Shown piece after piece: positions 1-7,999 of a stretch of DNA of 12,894 nt. Position 1 is the first letter of the stretch. Every line of letters starts with the position of its first letter. A program made the translations under genes and the position numbers. The notes under the pieces were generated by a model that worked only from the letters and a program-made list of their open reading frames with translations, made no database searches and was not told where the DNA came from. This DNA is from Nitrospinota bacterium (GTDB taxonomy: Bacteria > Nitrospinota_A > UBA7883 > JACRLM01), in contig JADGAO010000076.1 in the NCBI GenBank assembly GCA_015231995.1, positions 1 to 12,894 on the forward strand. Direction: 5' to 3'.

Positions 1-2820
1 GAACTCATCGGAGTGACGGCCACGCTTGCCGGCGTCCCGATAAAAGAATACGTCACATCCGGCAAGACTCTGGCCGAATGCCAGTTGGCCGCCCAGCGGA
101 TGATAGGGCACGACGCGGTCTTTGCGATGGCCGACCTTTGCGTGGAGGCGGAGGCCATCGGGTGCCAGGTCAAATACCCGTCCGACAACTACCCGTATGT
201 TGTCAAACCCGCCATAAAAGATCATTCCGAGCTTTCCAGGCTGTCGCTTCCAGATCCGCGCAAAGACGGCAGGATGCCGGAGATGTTGAACGCCATGCGT
301 ATCCTCAAGGCGGCGGTCGGGGGGCGCATCCCCGTGATGGGCCATGTGACAGGCCCCATAACGCTGGCGTCCAGGATCATGGATATCGAGAAAATGCTCT
401 ACCTGATAGTGGATCATCCCGACCGTTTCTCCGAGTTGCTGGAGTTCTGCGAACGCGTGTCGCTGGCGTTCGCGCTGGAGATGCTCAAGGAGGGAGCGGA
501 CGGGATAATCATTTTCGACCCGGCGGCGTCGCCTGCGGTTTTGCCGACGAAGATATTCCGCCAGTTCGAGAAAAGCCCGGTCAAATCCATATTCTCCGCC
601 GTCAGAGAGGCGCAACCGGACGTGATCACATGGTACTCCGTGGCGGGACCTGTCCAGACCAACCTGGAAATAATAAAATCAATTTCTCCGGACATATTCA
701 CCATAGACTATGTGGTCCCACTGGACCTTGCGATGAGCAATTCCGGGTTTACGGTTATCAACGGCAATATCAAGCCCGTGCTGTTCCTGGAGGGGACGCA
801 AAACGACATAATGGCGGAGTCTGCGCGACTACTTACCACTGCAAGGCCCGTCGAGAGGTTCATACTGGGAAGCGGATGCGAGATTCCGCTCAACTCTCCC
901 GCCGAAAACATCCGTGCGCTCGTCCTGGCGGCGGAGGCGGAGGCGCGGTCGTTCGACCGGGTCAACCAGCGGGAAGCGGAAAGCGTGGAGATCACGATAC
1001 TTCCCCATAGGAAGAAAGTGTTCGTGCCCAAAGGGACTTTCATCCTCGACGCGGCCCAGAAGGCCAACGTGGCGGTGACGACAAGGTGCGACAAGTCCGG
1101 CTCCTGCGGCAAATGCGTGGCGTTGGTGAAGGAAGGCGACGTCTCGCCGCCTGAAAAAATCGAAACCCTCCACCTTCGGGATATGCAGGGATCGCACGGA
1201 GAGAGGCTCGCTTGCAGGACGCGGGCTTTTGGCGACACCGAGGTGTACCTCCCCTACTTCAGCAGAGTGTTCAAGTCCAGGATCGTCTCGCTGGACGTTG
1301 CGGCGCAGAGCGACATGGTGGCGGAGCTGTCCAGAAGCGGGTTCTCCCCCAACATTAAGACCAAACTACTTAGACTGTCGGAAATGCCGGCCTCCGGGGC
1401 GCAATCCTATGAGGAGTGGGCGGCCAAGAGTTTAAGCCCTTTCAAGATAGACGTAAGGGCGATAGGCACGCTCTCTTCGCTGATAACTTCCGGGACGGCC
1501 TCCGAAGTTTTCGCCGTCATGGACGTGACCATGGAAAGGGTCATAGACTTCTCGCCGACGTCGGCCATCTACGGGCTTGCCGTGGACATGGGGACGACTA
1601 CCATAACAGTCTACGCCCACGACCTTGTCACCGGCGATTTCAGGTGCGCCGCCTCGATGGAAAACCCGCAGTCGCAGTGGGGGTCGGACGTGATTACCCG
1701 AGTCTCCCACGTGCTAAGGGATCCCGCGATGACAGGACGCCTGCAGGCGAAGCTGATCGAGGGAATAAACGGGCTTATCGAGCACTTCCGCAGGGAAGGA
1801 CTCATAAACCAGGACCGCATTTATGAGATGGTCGTAGTCGGCAATCCGGTCATAACGCATCTTTTTCTCGGCCTTAATCCCGAAAGCCTGTCGAAGGCCC
1901 CGTTCATCCCAACGGTGTCGCGGCGGATATCGACTTCGGTAGAGGCGCTCCGCTCGAAAATCCACATGGCCGTAAACCACAGTTGCAGGGTGGAGATACC
2001 GCCGAGCGTGGGGGGGTTCGTCGGGGCCGACGCTGTGGCAGGGATACTGGCCACCGGCATGGACAAGGGCGACGAAGCTTCCCTGTTTATTGATATCGGC
2101 ACCAACGGCGAGGTCGTGGCCGGTAGCTGTAACAGGCTGATGAGCGTGTCGGTGGCCGCAGGCCCCGCTTTCGAGGGGCTTCGCGCCGCCGATGGCCCCG
2201 GGAGCCAGACGGGGGTCATCCAGCGCATATCCATGGACGATGAAGCGGCGATCAGTTACGAGACCATGGGCGGGTCCGCCCCGGTCGGGCTAAACGGATC
2301 GAGCGTGATAGACGCGGTGGCCGAGTTCATGCGCCTCGGCGTGATAGACATACGGGGCAAGTTCATAAACAAGGATAGGTGGCCTCAGATGAAAGACGAT
2401 GTTTTCATCCTTCTTCCTAAAGAAAAAACGGCCTTGCACAGCCCCATATACATATCGGCGGGGGATATCGTGGAGATACAAAAAGCCAAGTCTGCGTTCA
2501 AAACAGGAATCACCCTTGCCTTAAAGGAGCTTGGGCTGACCCCGTCCGACGTCAGGAAGGTTTTCATTTCCGGCCTGTTCGGATCGGCCATAAACGTGGA
2601 CAACGCCAACAGGATCGGCATGTTCCCGCAGTTCCCCAACGCGAAGGTCGTCACCATGAGAAACTCCGCCGGACTGGGAGCCAGGATACTCCTACTTTCT
2701 CTCAACGCCCGCAGGGACGTTGAACGGATAGCCTTGATGACGGAGCATATGAACCTGGCCAACCACGCCCAGTTCATGAACATGTTTATCGAGAACATGT
2801 TTTTCCCGGTGCCGGCATGA
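1..2820 (+). CDS. UroD/MtaA-type methyltransferase domain fused to [2Fe-2S] ferredoxin and RACE-type ASKHA ATPase (5' end cut by window)
   Basis: The frame is open to base 1. The first usable codon is GTG at 13, but the UroD fold normally has about 25-30 residues before this point, so the true start is probably outside the window. Numbering from GTG 13: residues about 1-315 are a UroD/MtaA-like barrel, including GSGCEIP around C289. Residues about 325-415 are a plant-type [2Fe-2S] domain with C359, C365, C368 and C401 (CX5CX2C...C). Residues about 500-930 are a DUF4445/ASKHA domain with phosphate-loop motifs VDMGTTT (524-530) and IDIGTNGE (693-700). In known RACE proteins the last two parts use ATP to reduce inactive Co(II) corrinoid proteins, and MtaA-type proteins move methyl groups between corrinoid and acceptor. 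I infer a cytosolic one-carbon/corrinoid role. The MtaA-type zinc ligands H-x-C appear lost (S209, A211). Stop overlaps the next start (ATGA). Confidence 0.85.
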   Translation, partial: ELIGVTATLAGVPIKEYVTSGKTLAECQLAAQRMIGHDAVFAMADLCVEAEAIGCQVKYPSDNYPYVVKPAIKDHSELSRLSLPDPRKDGRMPEMLNAMRILKAAVGGRIPVMGHVTGPITLASRIMDIEKMLYLIVDHPDRFSELLEFCERVSLAFALEMLKEGADGIIIFDPAASPAVLPTKIFRQFEKSPVKSIFSAVREAQPDVITWYSVAGPVQTNLEIIKSISPDIFTIDYVVPLDLAMSNSGFTVINGNIKPVLFLEGTQNDIMAESARLLTTARPVERFILGSGCEIPLNSPAENIRALVLAAEAEARSFDRVNQREAESVEITILPHRKKVFVPKGTFILDAAQKANVAVTTRCDKSGSCGKCVALVKEGDVSPPEKIETLHLRDMQGSHGERLACRTRAFGDTEVYLPYFSRVFKSRIVSLDVAAQSDMVAELSRSGFSPNIKTKLLRLSEMPASGAQSYEEWAAKSLSPFKIDVRAIGTLSSLITSGTASEVFAVMDVTMERVIDFSPTSAIYGLAVDMGTTTITVYAHDLVTGDFRCAASMENPQSQWGSDVITRVSHVLRDPAMTGRLQAKLIEGINGLIEHFRREGLINQDRIYEMVVVGNPVITHLFLGLNPESLSKAPFIPTVSRRISTSVEALRSKIHMAVNHSCRVEIPPSVGGFVGADAVAGILATGMDKGDEASLFIDIGTNGEVVAGSCNRLMSVSVAAGPAFEGLRAADGPGSQTGVIQRISMDDEAAISYETMGGSAPVGLNGSSVIDAVAEFMRLGVIDIRGKFINKDRWPQMKDDVFILLPKEKTALHSPIYISAGDIVEIQKAKSAFKTGITLALKELGLTPSDVRKVFISGLFGSAINVDNANRIGMFPQFPNAKVVTMRNSAGLGARILLLSLNARRDVERIALMTEHMNLANHAQFMNMFIENMFFPVPA

Positions 2821-3848
2821 CTTTCCATAAACGTCTTCTCGACAACGCCAACGACCTGATATGGGCTACGGATATGGAGGGCCGGTTCACATATATAAAC
2901 GAGAACATAGCCGAATGGGGTTACGACAAAGGCGAGCTGATCGGCCAGCCGCTCCTGAACATCCTAAACACCAAGTACGTCGGCAAACGCTACGAGGAGA
3001 CTTCCAACAAGGGCTTGAAATCCATCTTCGAGATGGAAATCCTCGACAAGCGCGGCAAGGCGCATACTGTCATAGTAAGCTCCTCCCCGCTTCAGGACGA
3101 CGACGGGAAGATCATCGGAACAATGGGGATAATCAGGGACGTATCCGAAACGCAAAAGCTGGAGGAAAAGCTCAAAAACGAAGAGAGGTTCGCCTCGCTT
3201 GGGCGGCTGGCCACCGGCATCGCGCACGAGATACGAAACCCGTTGTCCTCCGTCAAGATGAACCTCGACATTCTGCGCAGGCGGCTGACCCCGCAAGGCG
3301 AGGACGACGAACATTTCAAGATCGCCCAGCAGGAAGTCGCGAACCTCGAGCGGATAGTCACCGAGCTGATAGACTACGCAAAGCCCACTCCGTTCAACCT
3401 TCAGAGGGAGGACATGAACAAGACGGTCGAGGACGTGATGTCCACCGCCAAAGCCGCCTGTATCGAGGGGGGAGTGACCTTGTCCAAAAGGTTCGCCCGC
3501 AACATGCCGTTGACCCTGATAGACAAGGGAAAGATGAACCAGGCCCTGCTAAACATAATCATAAACGCGATACAGGCTTCCAGACCGGGCGGACGAGTGG
3601 TGGTGGAGACGCAGTTCGTGAAAACACCGTCTCCGATGGCCAGGATATCGGTATCCGATTACGGGACGGGCATAAAACCGGAGGATATAAAGTTCGTCTT
3701 CGACCCCTTTTTCACGACGAAAAAATCGGGGGCGGGACTGGGGCTTTCGATAGTCAAGAACATCATCAACAACCATAACGGGACTATCAGCGTGGAGTCG
3801 GAAATGGACAAGGGAACGACCGTGCGGATGGAGATACCGATACGGTGA
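2817..3848 (+). CDS. Cytosolic PAS-domain sensor histidine kinase, NtrB type
   Basis: 343 residues with no signal peptide or membrane segment. Residues about 1-115 form a PAS domain. A HisKA dimerisation helix follows with the H-box at 128-141 and phospho-acceptor H137 (IAHEIRNPL). The HATPase_c domain has N250 in the N box, D281 in the G1 box (DYGTG), an F box (FDPFFTTK) and a G2 box at 305-310 (GAGLGL). All catalytic elements are intact, so it should autophosphorylate. The order PAS-HisKA-HATPase matches NtrB/AtoS-like kinases, which often pair with sigma-54 activators. No response regulator is in the window. The ATG overlaps the TGA of the upstream fusion protein (ATGA), indicating translational coupling and a possible role in sensing corrinoid or redox state (inference). 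Its stop lies 4 bases from the stop of the convergent TlpA lipoprotein gene. Confidence 0.93.
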   Translation: MTFHKRLLDNANDLIWATDMEGRFTYINENIAEWGYDKGELIGQPLLNILNTKYVGKRYEETSNKGLKSIFEMEILDKRGKAHTVIVSSSPLQDDDGKIIGTMGIIRDVSETQKLEEKLKNEERFASLGRLATGIAHEIRNPLSSVKMNLDILRRRLTPQGEDDEHFKIAQQEVANLERIVTELIDYAKPTPFNLQREDMNKTVEDVMSTAKAACIEGGVTLSKRFARNMPLTLIDKGKMNQALLNIIINAIQASRPGGRVVVETQFVKTPSPMARISVSDYGTGIKPEDIKFVFDPFFTTKKSGAGLGLSIVKNIINNHNGTISVESEMDKGTTVRMEIPIR

Positions 3849-3852
3849 TGGC

Positions 3853-4374
3853 TCAGTGCGCCTCGATGGCGCTCAACCCTTCGGTGATGATCTCTTTGGT
3901 CAGCTCGCCCATGTGCGTTTTTCGTATCATCCCGGCCTTGTCCACGAAAAAGGTGGTGGGCAGGCCGAACACTTGATACTTCTCCGCCATCTCCCCTTTT
4001 TCGTCGAGCATTGAGGTCATGGTGTAGCCATGCTCTTCGATATGCTTTTTGACGACATCGGCCTTCTCTTGCAGATTGAAGAGAATAACCTCAAGCCCCC
4101 TCTCCTTGTACAGGTTGTGGATGCGCTCAAGCTCCGGCAACTCCTTGACGCAAGGGGCGCACCAGGTGGCCCAGAAGTTTATCATCGCAGGCTTTCCGGC
4201 AAGGCTCGCCAACGACACTTGCTTGCCCTTCACAGAGGTCATGCTGAACGACGGCGCGGGCCTGGGTTTCTCCGGCGGCGGCGGCTCCATCTCGTTGGTC
4301 TGGCACGAGGCGGCGGCGAAAACAAAAACTGCAAGCATGGCCGACAGGAGGTTTCGCGCGAAAACCAGGGTCAT
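3853..4374 (-). CDS. TlpA/ResA-like thiol:disulfide oxidoreductase lipoprotein
   Basis: 173 residues. The N-terminus is a lipoprotein signal (hydrophobic 9-22, then AASC with lipidation cysteine C24), followed by a proline-rich linker (about 30-41). The thioredoxin fold carries WCAPC with C72 and C75, and the cis-proline region GLPTTFFVD. This family works outside the cytoplasm, usually reducing the CxxCH cysteines of apocytochrome c or other thiols with electrons from a CcdA/DsbD-type carrier; such a carrier is in the same operon. It is the last of eight co-directional genes. Its ATG overlaps the TGA of the cytochrome gene before it (ATGA). Lipid anchoring in the inner or outer membrane cannot be decided from the sequence; N at +3 is not a strong inner-membrane retention signal. 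The family call is secure and the specific substrate is not. Confidence 0.92.
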   Translation of the reverse strand: MTLVFARNLLSAMLAVFVFAAASCQTNEMEPPPPEKPRPAPSFSMTSVKGKQVSLASLAGKPAMINFWATWCAPCVKELPELERIHNLYKERGLEVILFNLQEKADVVKKHIEEHGYTMTSMLDEKGEMAEKYQVFGLPTTFFVDKAGMIRKTHMGELTKEIITEGLSAIEAH

Positions 4375-5276
4375 TTCCCCTCCCCCGGTTTTTCTGGAGA
4401 CTTTTTGACGGGCGCAGGCGCGTTAACGACCTCCGCCGGATAGACGATCGGCAACTCCCACTTGAAGACGCGCACGGTATCCGAGCCGCCCACGCCTTTC
4501 AACTCCAGTTCGATCCATTTCGTCGCCGGGTTCACGATCTCGGAGCTTCCCCGTTTGGGAAACCGTATAATCGCTTCGTAATGGTGTTTGTCGGCAGTCT
4601 GGAATCTGAGCTTCCACGGCGCCTCCGTGCGGACGGAACCCGACGAGCTTCTCAGCTGGCTCACCTTGTCGAGGTCAATGACCGGCACCTCCCCTTCGTG
4701 CACCGTAAAGCCTGTGATGAAGACGTGGTACTTGTTTAGCTCGTAATCCTCGATCAACCCAAGCGCCCCGACAGACCGCAGATACTCCGGCGTGGCGTAT
4801 GTCACGTCGGTGTAAATATCGTTGGCCCCCATGTCGTTGCGCCAGACGGCCTGATGCACCTTCTTGCGCGTATCGAAAGAAAACTCGGAGCGGCTGGTGG
4901 GATACGTCCCCTCCAGGTATTTGATGATGATGTCGGCCTCGCGCCCGGAGATATCCACTCCCTCCTTGATCCTCATCCGCTCCACCACCTGAAACCATCC
5001 GGCTTCGGAAAGCACGGCGGTTATCATAGCCGCTTCGCCGTGACATTTGCGGTAACAGCTTTTCTGGTAGATGTGGCGCACTTCCTCCTGGGTGATCGTC
5101 GAGATGTAGTTGCGATTGTACAGCTCGATCCTGGCGGCCCGCCACGCGGATTTCAGATCGTAAAACAGGTCGTCCGTGGAGTTATAGAGAGCATAGGAAA
5201 GAGCCGTCGCAATGAACAGGACGAACAGGACAAAACCAAACGTCCATTTTATGAGCTTAAAAATGACGCTCATCAC
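4371..5276 (-). CDS. Membrane-anchored cytochrome c-like protein with CX3CH haem motif
   Basis: 301 residues from GTG 5276. An ATG one codon later (5273) gives a TGATG overlap with the upstream stop and is equally plausible. A single N-terminal membrane anchor spans about 5-31, and the rest should be periplasmic. The haem site is C74-Y-R-K-C78-H79, with three rather than two residues between the cysteines; I checked this against the bases at 5040-5057. The following about 70 residues resemble a small cytochrome c domain (W...V..M, then ISGREADIIIKYL). The C-terminal half (about 130-285) has no cysteines, looks beta-rich, and I do not recognise it. It ends in a proline/lysine-rich tail. I infer an electron-transfer protein anchored on the periplasmic face. 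It sits between an FGE-fold protein gene and a TlpA lipoprotein gene, which suggests it is a client or partner of both. Confidence 0.75.
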   Translation of the reverse strand: MMSVIFKLIKWTFGFVLFVLFIATALSYALYNSTDDLFYDLKSAWRAARIELYNRNYISTITQEEVRHIYQKSCYRKCHGEAAMITAVLSEAGWFQVVERMRIKEGVDISGREADIIIKYLEGTYPTSRSEFSFDTRKKVHQAVWRNDMGANDIYTDVTYATPEYLRSVGALGLIEDYELNKYHVFITGFTVHEGEVPVIDLDKVSQLRSSSGSVRTEAPWKLRFQTADKHHYEAIIRFPKRGSSEIVNPATKWIELELKGVGGSDTVRVFKWELPIVYPAEVVNAPAPVKKSPEKPGEGK

Positions 5277-6037
5277 CGGCTCTCACCGTAAGCGCAACGG
5301 AACCCATAATCGTTGAATCTGGAGCCGGGCGCATCGCCCAGCCTTGCCGCCGAACGCAGGCTCTCGGCGGGCGTAAGCCATGAACCGCCTTTTAACAATC
5401 GTAACCCCTTCTTCTCGTCATACCATCCGCCCACCCATTCCCATGCGTTGCCTGCCATATCGCTCAGGCCGAACGGGCTTTTGCCGCCGCTCTTCGCTCC
5501 GGCGGGTTTCGTGCCTCCCAGCAATGTGGCGCCGGACTGTTCTTTCTCATACGAACCCACCTTCAGCTTATCGTCTCCGCCTGTCTCACCTGCGAACACC
5601 GCCTTGGACGGGTCGAACCCGTTACCCCACGGATACACGAACCCCGCGTCGCCACGCGCGGCGCGTTCCCATTCCTCCACGGTAGGCAAGCGGCCTCCAG
5701 CTTTAGCGCAGAACGAGTCCGCTTCGTTCCACGTCACGTCCACCACCGGATGATCGGCAAGGTTGGACGGAAACTTGTGATCGGGGACAAGCTCTTTGTA
5801 GCGGGCGTTCGTCACTTCCGTCGCGTCAATCCTGAATGCGTTCACTTTCACTTTCCTTTTAGGGGCCTCGTCTGCGTACCATCGCGTCTTAGCCAGCGGA
5901 TGAACCTTCAGCGCGTCTATATCCGCAACATCCGTACCTATCGTGGCCATGCCTTCCGGTATGGAGATGACGGCGTTCTCCGGCCCGGCGGCGACCGCCA
6001 TAAAAGCCAGCGCCCACGCCAACAGATGACTCGTCAT
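5273..6037 (-). CDS. Exported FGE/SUMF1-fold protein lacking the catalytic cysteines
   Basis: 254 residues. A signal peptide at about 1-18 is followed by one complete formylglycine-generating-enzyme-type (C-lectin-like) fold. Motifs in order are an IGTD-type start (33-36), DATEVTNARY (71-80), PVVDVTW (97-103), RLPTVEEWERAARG (116-129), YPWG (135-138), FGLSDMAGNAWEW (189-201), LKGGSW (215-220) and a final GFRCA. True FGEs have a cysteine pair shortly after GGS that binds copper; residues 217-232 here contain none, so sulfatase activation is unlikely. Cysteine-free members such as NirV and PvdO-like proteins act in respiratory or maturation settings, often with unclear chemistry. The ATG overlaps the preceding stop (ATGA), and its stop overlaps the start of the CX3CH cytochrome, so the gene is central to the operon. 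Fold certain, function unknown. Confidence 0.85.
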   Translation of the reverse strand: MTSHLLAWALAFMAVAAGPENAVISIPEGMATIGTDVADIDALKVHPLAKTRWYADEAPKRKVKVNAFRIDATEVTNARYKELVPDHKFPSNLADHPVVDVTWNEADSFCAKAGGRLPTVEEWERAARGDAGFVYPWGNGFDPSKAVFAGETGGDDKLKVGSYEKEQSGATLLGGTKPAGAKSGGKSPFGLSDMAGNAWEWVGGWYDEKKGLRLLKGGSWLTPAESLRSAARLGDAPGSRFNDYGFRCAYGESR

Positions 6038-6477
6038 CGTTTATCCGCCATTGACGGCCAGAGTTTCTCGGCCGCAAGCATGATTATGGAATAAAGAAGC
6101 CATGTCCACACGGCCACGATAAGCCCGAACAGGATCATGTCCTTTACCGGATACCCGCCCCGCGTTATCTGATACCACTTGCCCGCCACCCTCTGGGCGG
6201 GGGTCAGCAAAGCCTCTTCCCCGAACCGTTTGTAGAAATACGAAGTGATCTCGTCTTTATCCATCCCGGCCTTGAGCTTTTCGCCGATGATGTTTTTCCA
6301 CGCGATGCCGCAACTCATATGGCAGTCTTCAAGCACCATCGGGCACTCGCAAGGGCACGCCAACGAATGGGACACACCCATCACCGAAAGGTCCGGCGCG
6401 GGATTGAAAAATATGTACCGTCCGCTCATGAAGGCCAGAACCACCGCGAACGAAACGGCGAAGACAACGGCTTTCAC
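6034..6477 (-). CDS. CcmH/NrfF-like cytochrome c maturation protein with CPCEC motif
   Basis: 147 residues from a GTG that overlaps the previous stop (GTGA). There are two membrane segments, at about 3-24 and 113-136. Between them lies a CcmH-like helical domain ending in a region like the family's EIxxYxxxRYGxxxLL (here EITSYFYKRFGEEALL). CcmH/NrfF proteins normally carry LRCxxCQ, which reduces or holds apocytochrome c for haem attachment. Here the equivalent site is LACPCECP, with C41, C43 and C45, and two more cysteines follow at C52 and C56. Five cysteines within 16 residues is unusual and could serve thiol exchange or bind metal or haem. The periplasmic domain is framed by two transmembrane helices, as in CcmH. 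The operon context (CcdA-like, two TlpA-like, two cytochromes) supports a role in cytochrome thiol handling; the exact substrate is inferred. Confidence 0.78.
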   Translation of the reverse strand: MKAVVFAVSFAVVLAFMSGRYIFFNPAPDLSVMGVSHSLACPCECPMVLEDCHMSCGIAWKNIIGEKLKAGMDKDEITSYFYKRFGEEALLTPAQRVAGKWYQITRGGYPVKDMILFGLIVAVWTWLLYSIIMLAAEKLWPSMADKR

Positions 6478-7241
6478 GACGCATCCCCCTTCTGCGGTTT
6501 TGAGCGGGAACGGCGCCTGGCTAAAGTTATCACGATAACGCCGGCCACCGCCGCGCCAAGCAATATCTCCCCGGTCATTCCTTTGAATAACCCGGGCGTG
6601 AGCATGGCGGAGAATTTTTCATCCACGGATGGATTCACCCCTTCCTTGTGATACTTGATACGGAAGGCCTTCGTTTCACCCGCGCTTATGTCTTTGATAG
6701 CGTATTTTGAATAGCTAAAACCGTCTTTTTCGTATTTATCCTGCGTCGCCGGCTCAACTGCAAAATCCTTTGTCCCCAACGGCTCCTGCACATGGACTTC
6801 CAGCAGGGCAATCGCGTAATCGGCGCGAAGGTTGTACGTGAAATCCCTGATGGACGCGGGTTTAACCGTGAACGGCGCGTACTGGTAGTCTATGAAAAAG
6901 TCGCTGTACGGCAGTTTGATGTCTATATAGCTGTAGTCTTGTTCATAGTGGAGCGTGAAAATCTGGCAGAAGTGATGCCCTCCCGGAGAGAGGCTACACA
7001 CGTCCGTTAGCTTGGTCACCTCTTTTGGCAAGGTGAAACGCACCTGACGCGGGAACGCGTTCTTGTCGGCGAACTTCCCCTCCTGCACGACGAGGACGGC
7101 AGGCGAATCGTACTCCGGCATGATGGTGATTTTCATCCTGCCCACGGCAACCGGCTTCTCCGGCTCCACTGCAAACGAGGGAGCCGGAACCACGGCGAGC
7201 GCCATCGCAAGAGCCAACGCGGCCCGAATCAAACCAGTCAT
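6474..7241 (-). CDS. Secreted, C-terminally membrane-anchored protein of unknown function
   Basis: I do not recognise a named family. The reading frame can start at TTG 7244 or ATG 7241. I prefer the ATG because AGAGG lies 9 bases upstream of it. From the ATG (255 residues), a signal peptide covers about 1-24 (cleavage after SFA). A mainly beta-strand periplasmic domain of about 190 residues follows, then one transmembrane helix (about 222-240) and a basic RRRSRSK tail, giving a type I topology. One segment has two cysteines flanking a histidine pair (C82, H89-H90, C92), a possible disulfide, metal or haem site. Its stop overlaps the start of the CcmH-like gene (GTGA), and it begins 20 bases after the CcdA-like gene. 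Position suggests a scaffold or redox partner of that membrane complex. The function is unknown. Confidence 0.8.
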   Translation of the reverse strand: MTGLIRAALALAMALAVVPAPSFAVEPEKPVAVGRMKITIMPEYDSPAVLVVQEGKFADKNAFPRQVRFTLPKEVTKLTDVCSLSPGGHHFCQIFTLHYEQDYSYIDIKLPYSDFFIDYQYAPFTVKPASIRDFTYNLRADYAIALLEVHVQEPLGTKDFAVEPATQDKYEKDGFSYSKYAIKDISAGETKAFRIKYHKEGVNPSVDEKFSAMLTPGLFKGMTGEILLGAAVAGVIVITLARRRSRSKPQKGDAS

Positions 7242-7261
7242 CAACGAAAACCTCTGGATAT

Positions 7262-7999
7262 TCAGTCGCGTTTTATCTCAGACTCCGCAGAGGGAGCGTC
7301 GGGCACAAACCTGCCCACGAGAAAACTTTTATACGTCGTCATGTTGCCGGTGAGCACCAGTCCGGCTATCACCAGCAAAACCGCCCCGCAAAAATTTTTG
7401 ACTACGGTTTCCAGCCGATGGGAGGAGGCCTTTTCGATCCCCCATGAAACGGCGAGTCCAGCGGCGCTTATCACCGTGGCGATGCCCAGCGAATAGGCTG
7501 TCAGTAGAACCCCGCCCTCCCCCACGCTGGCAGGATTGGAGGCGATCTTGTATATCTCGGTAAGCGCCGGGGTGACGCACGGCCTGTAAGCGAGCGCCAC
7601 TGCTATTCCGAAAAGCAACGCCAAGGCGTATCTCGCCGCAGTCATCGCGGAAGACCCGTCTTTCTCAAAACTGAGAACCCCCAGAAGGTAAAGCCCGATA
7701 ACACCTATCACCACGCCGCCAATCTGGTTGCCGAGCGACAGGCTGTTGAATATAACCTTGCTGATGGCCGTGGGGACAAGCCCCATGGAAGTGAATATGA
7801 ATGTGAATCCGATGAACGAGATCAGCGACAGCAAAGCCGCCCCGGCGATCCTCCGGGGGTCTCCGTCTTTTCCACCCGTCAGCGCGGCCCCCACGATAAA
7901 AGCCATAAAAAACGGTATTATCTGAAAGAGACAGAAAATCCAGATGGAGAAAAAAGAAGCGATTGAGCTGAAATATGCGGTAAACACGGACATGGTCAC
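7262..7999 (-). CDS. CcdA/DsbD-type transmembrane thiol electron carrier
   Basis: 245 residues, strongly hydrophobic with about six transmembrane helices, matching CcdA-class size. CcdA moves electrons from cytosolic thioredoxin across the membrane to periplasmic thiol proteins through one cysteine in TM1 and one in TM4. Both are visible: C23 (IFCLFQIIP) and C141 in RPCVTPAL. The second site keeps the family's PCxxP pattern. The first lacks the usual PCxLP prolines, so this is a divergent member. The start is GTG 7999, overlapping the TGA of the TlpA-like gene (GTGA); an ATG two codons on (7993) is possible. It is the likely reductant source for the two thioredoxin-fold proteins and the CcmH-like protein of the operon. 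The redox role is well supported and the exact partners are inferred. Confidence 0.87.
   Translation of the reverse strand: MTMSVFTAYFSSIASFFSIWIFCLFQIIPFFMAFIVGAALTGGKDGDPRRIAGAALLSLISFIGFTFIFTSMGLVPTAISKVIFNSLSLGNQIGGVVIGVIGLYLLGVLSFEKDGSSAMTAARYALALLFGIAVALAYRPCVTPALTEIYKIASNPASVGEGGVLLTAYSLGIATVISAAGLAVSWGIEKASSHRLETVVKNFCGAVLLVIAGLVLTGNMTTYKSFLVGRFVPDAPSAESEIKRD

Noticed and set aside
78..1010. 310-codon open frame on the + strand
   Set aside because: It lies in another frame within the UroD-like domain coding region; its arginine/glycine-rich product is typical of a shadow of GC-rich coding DNA.
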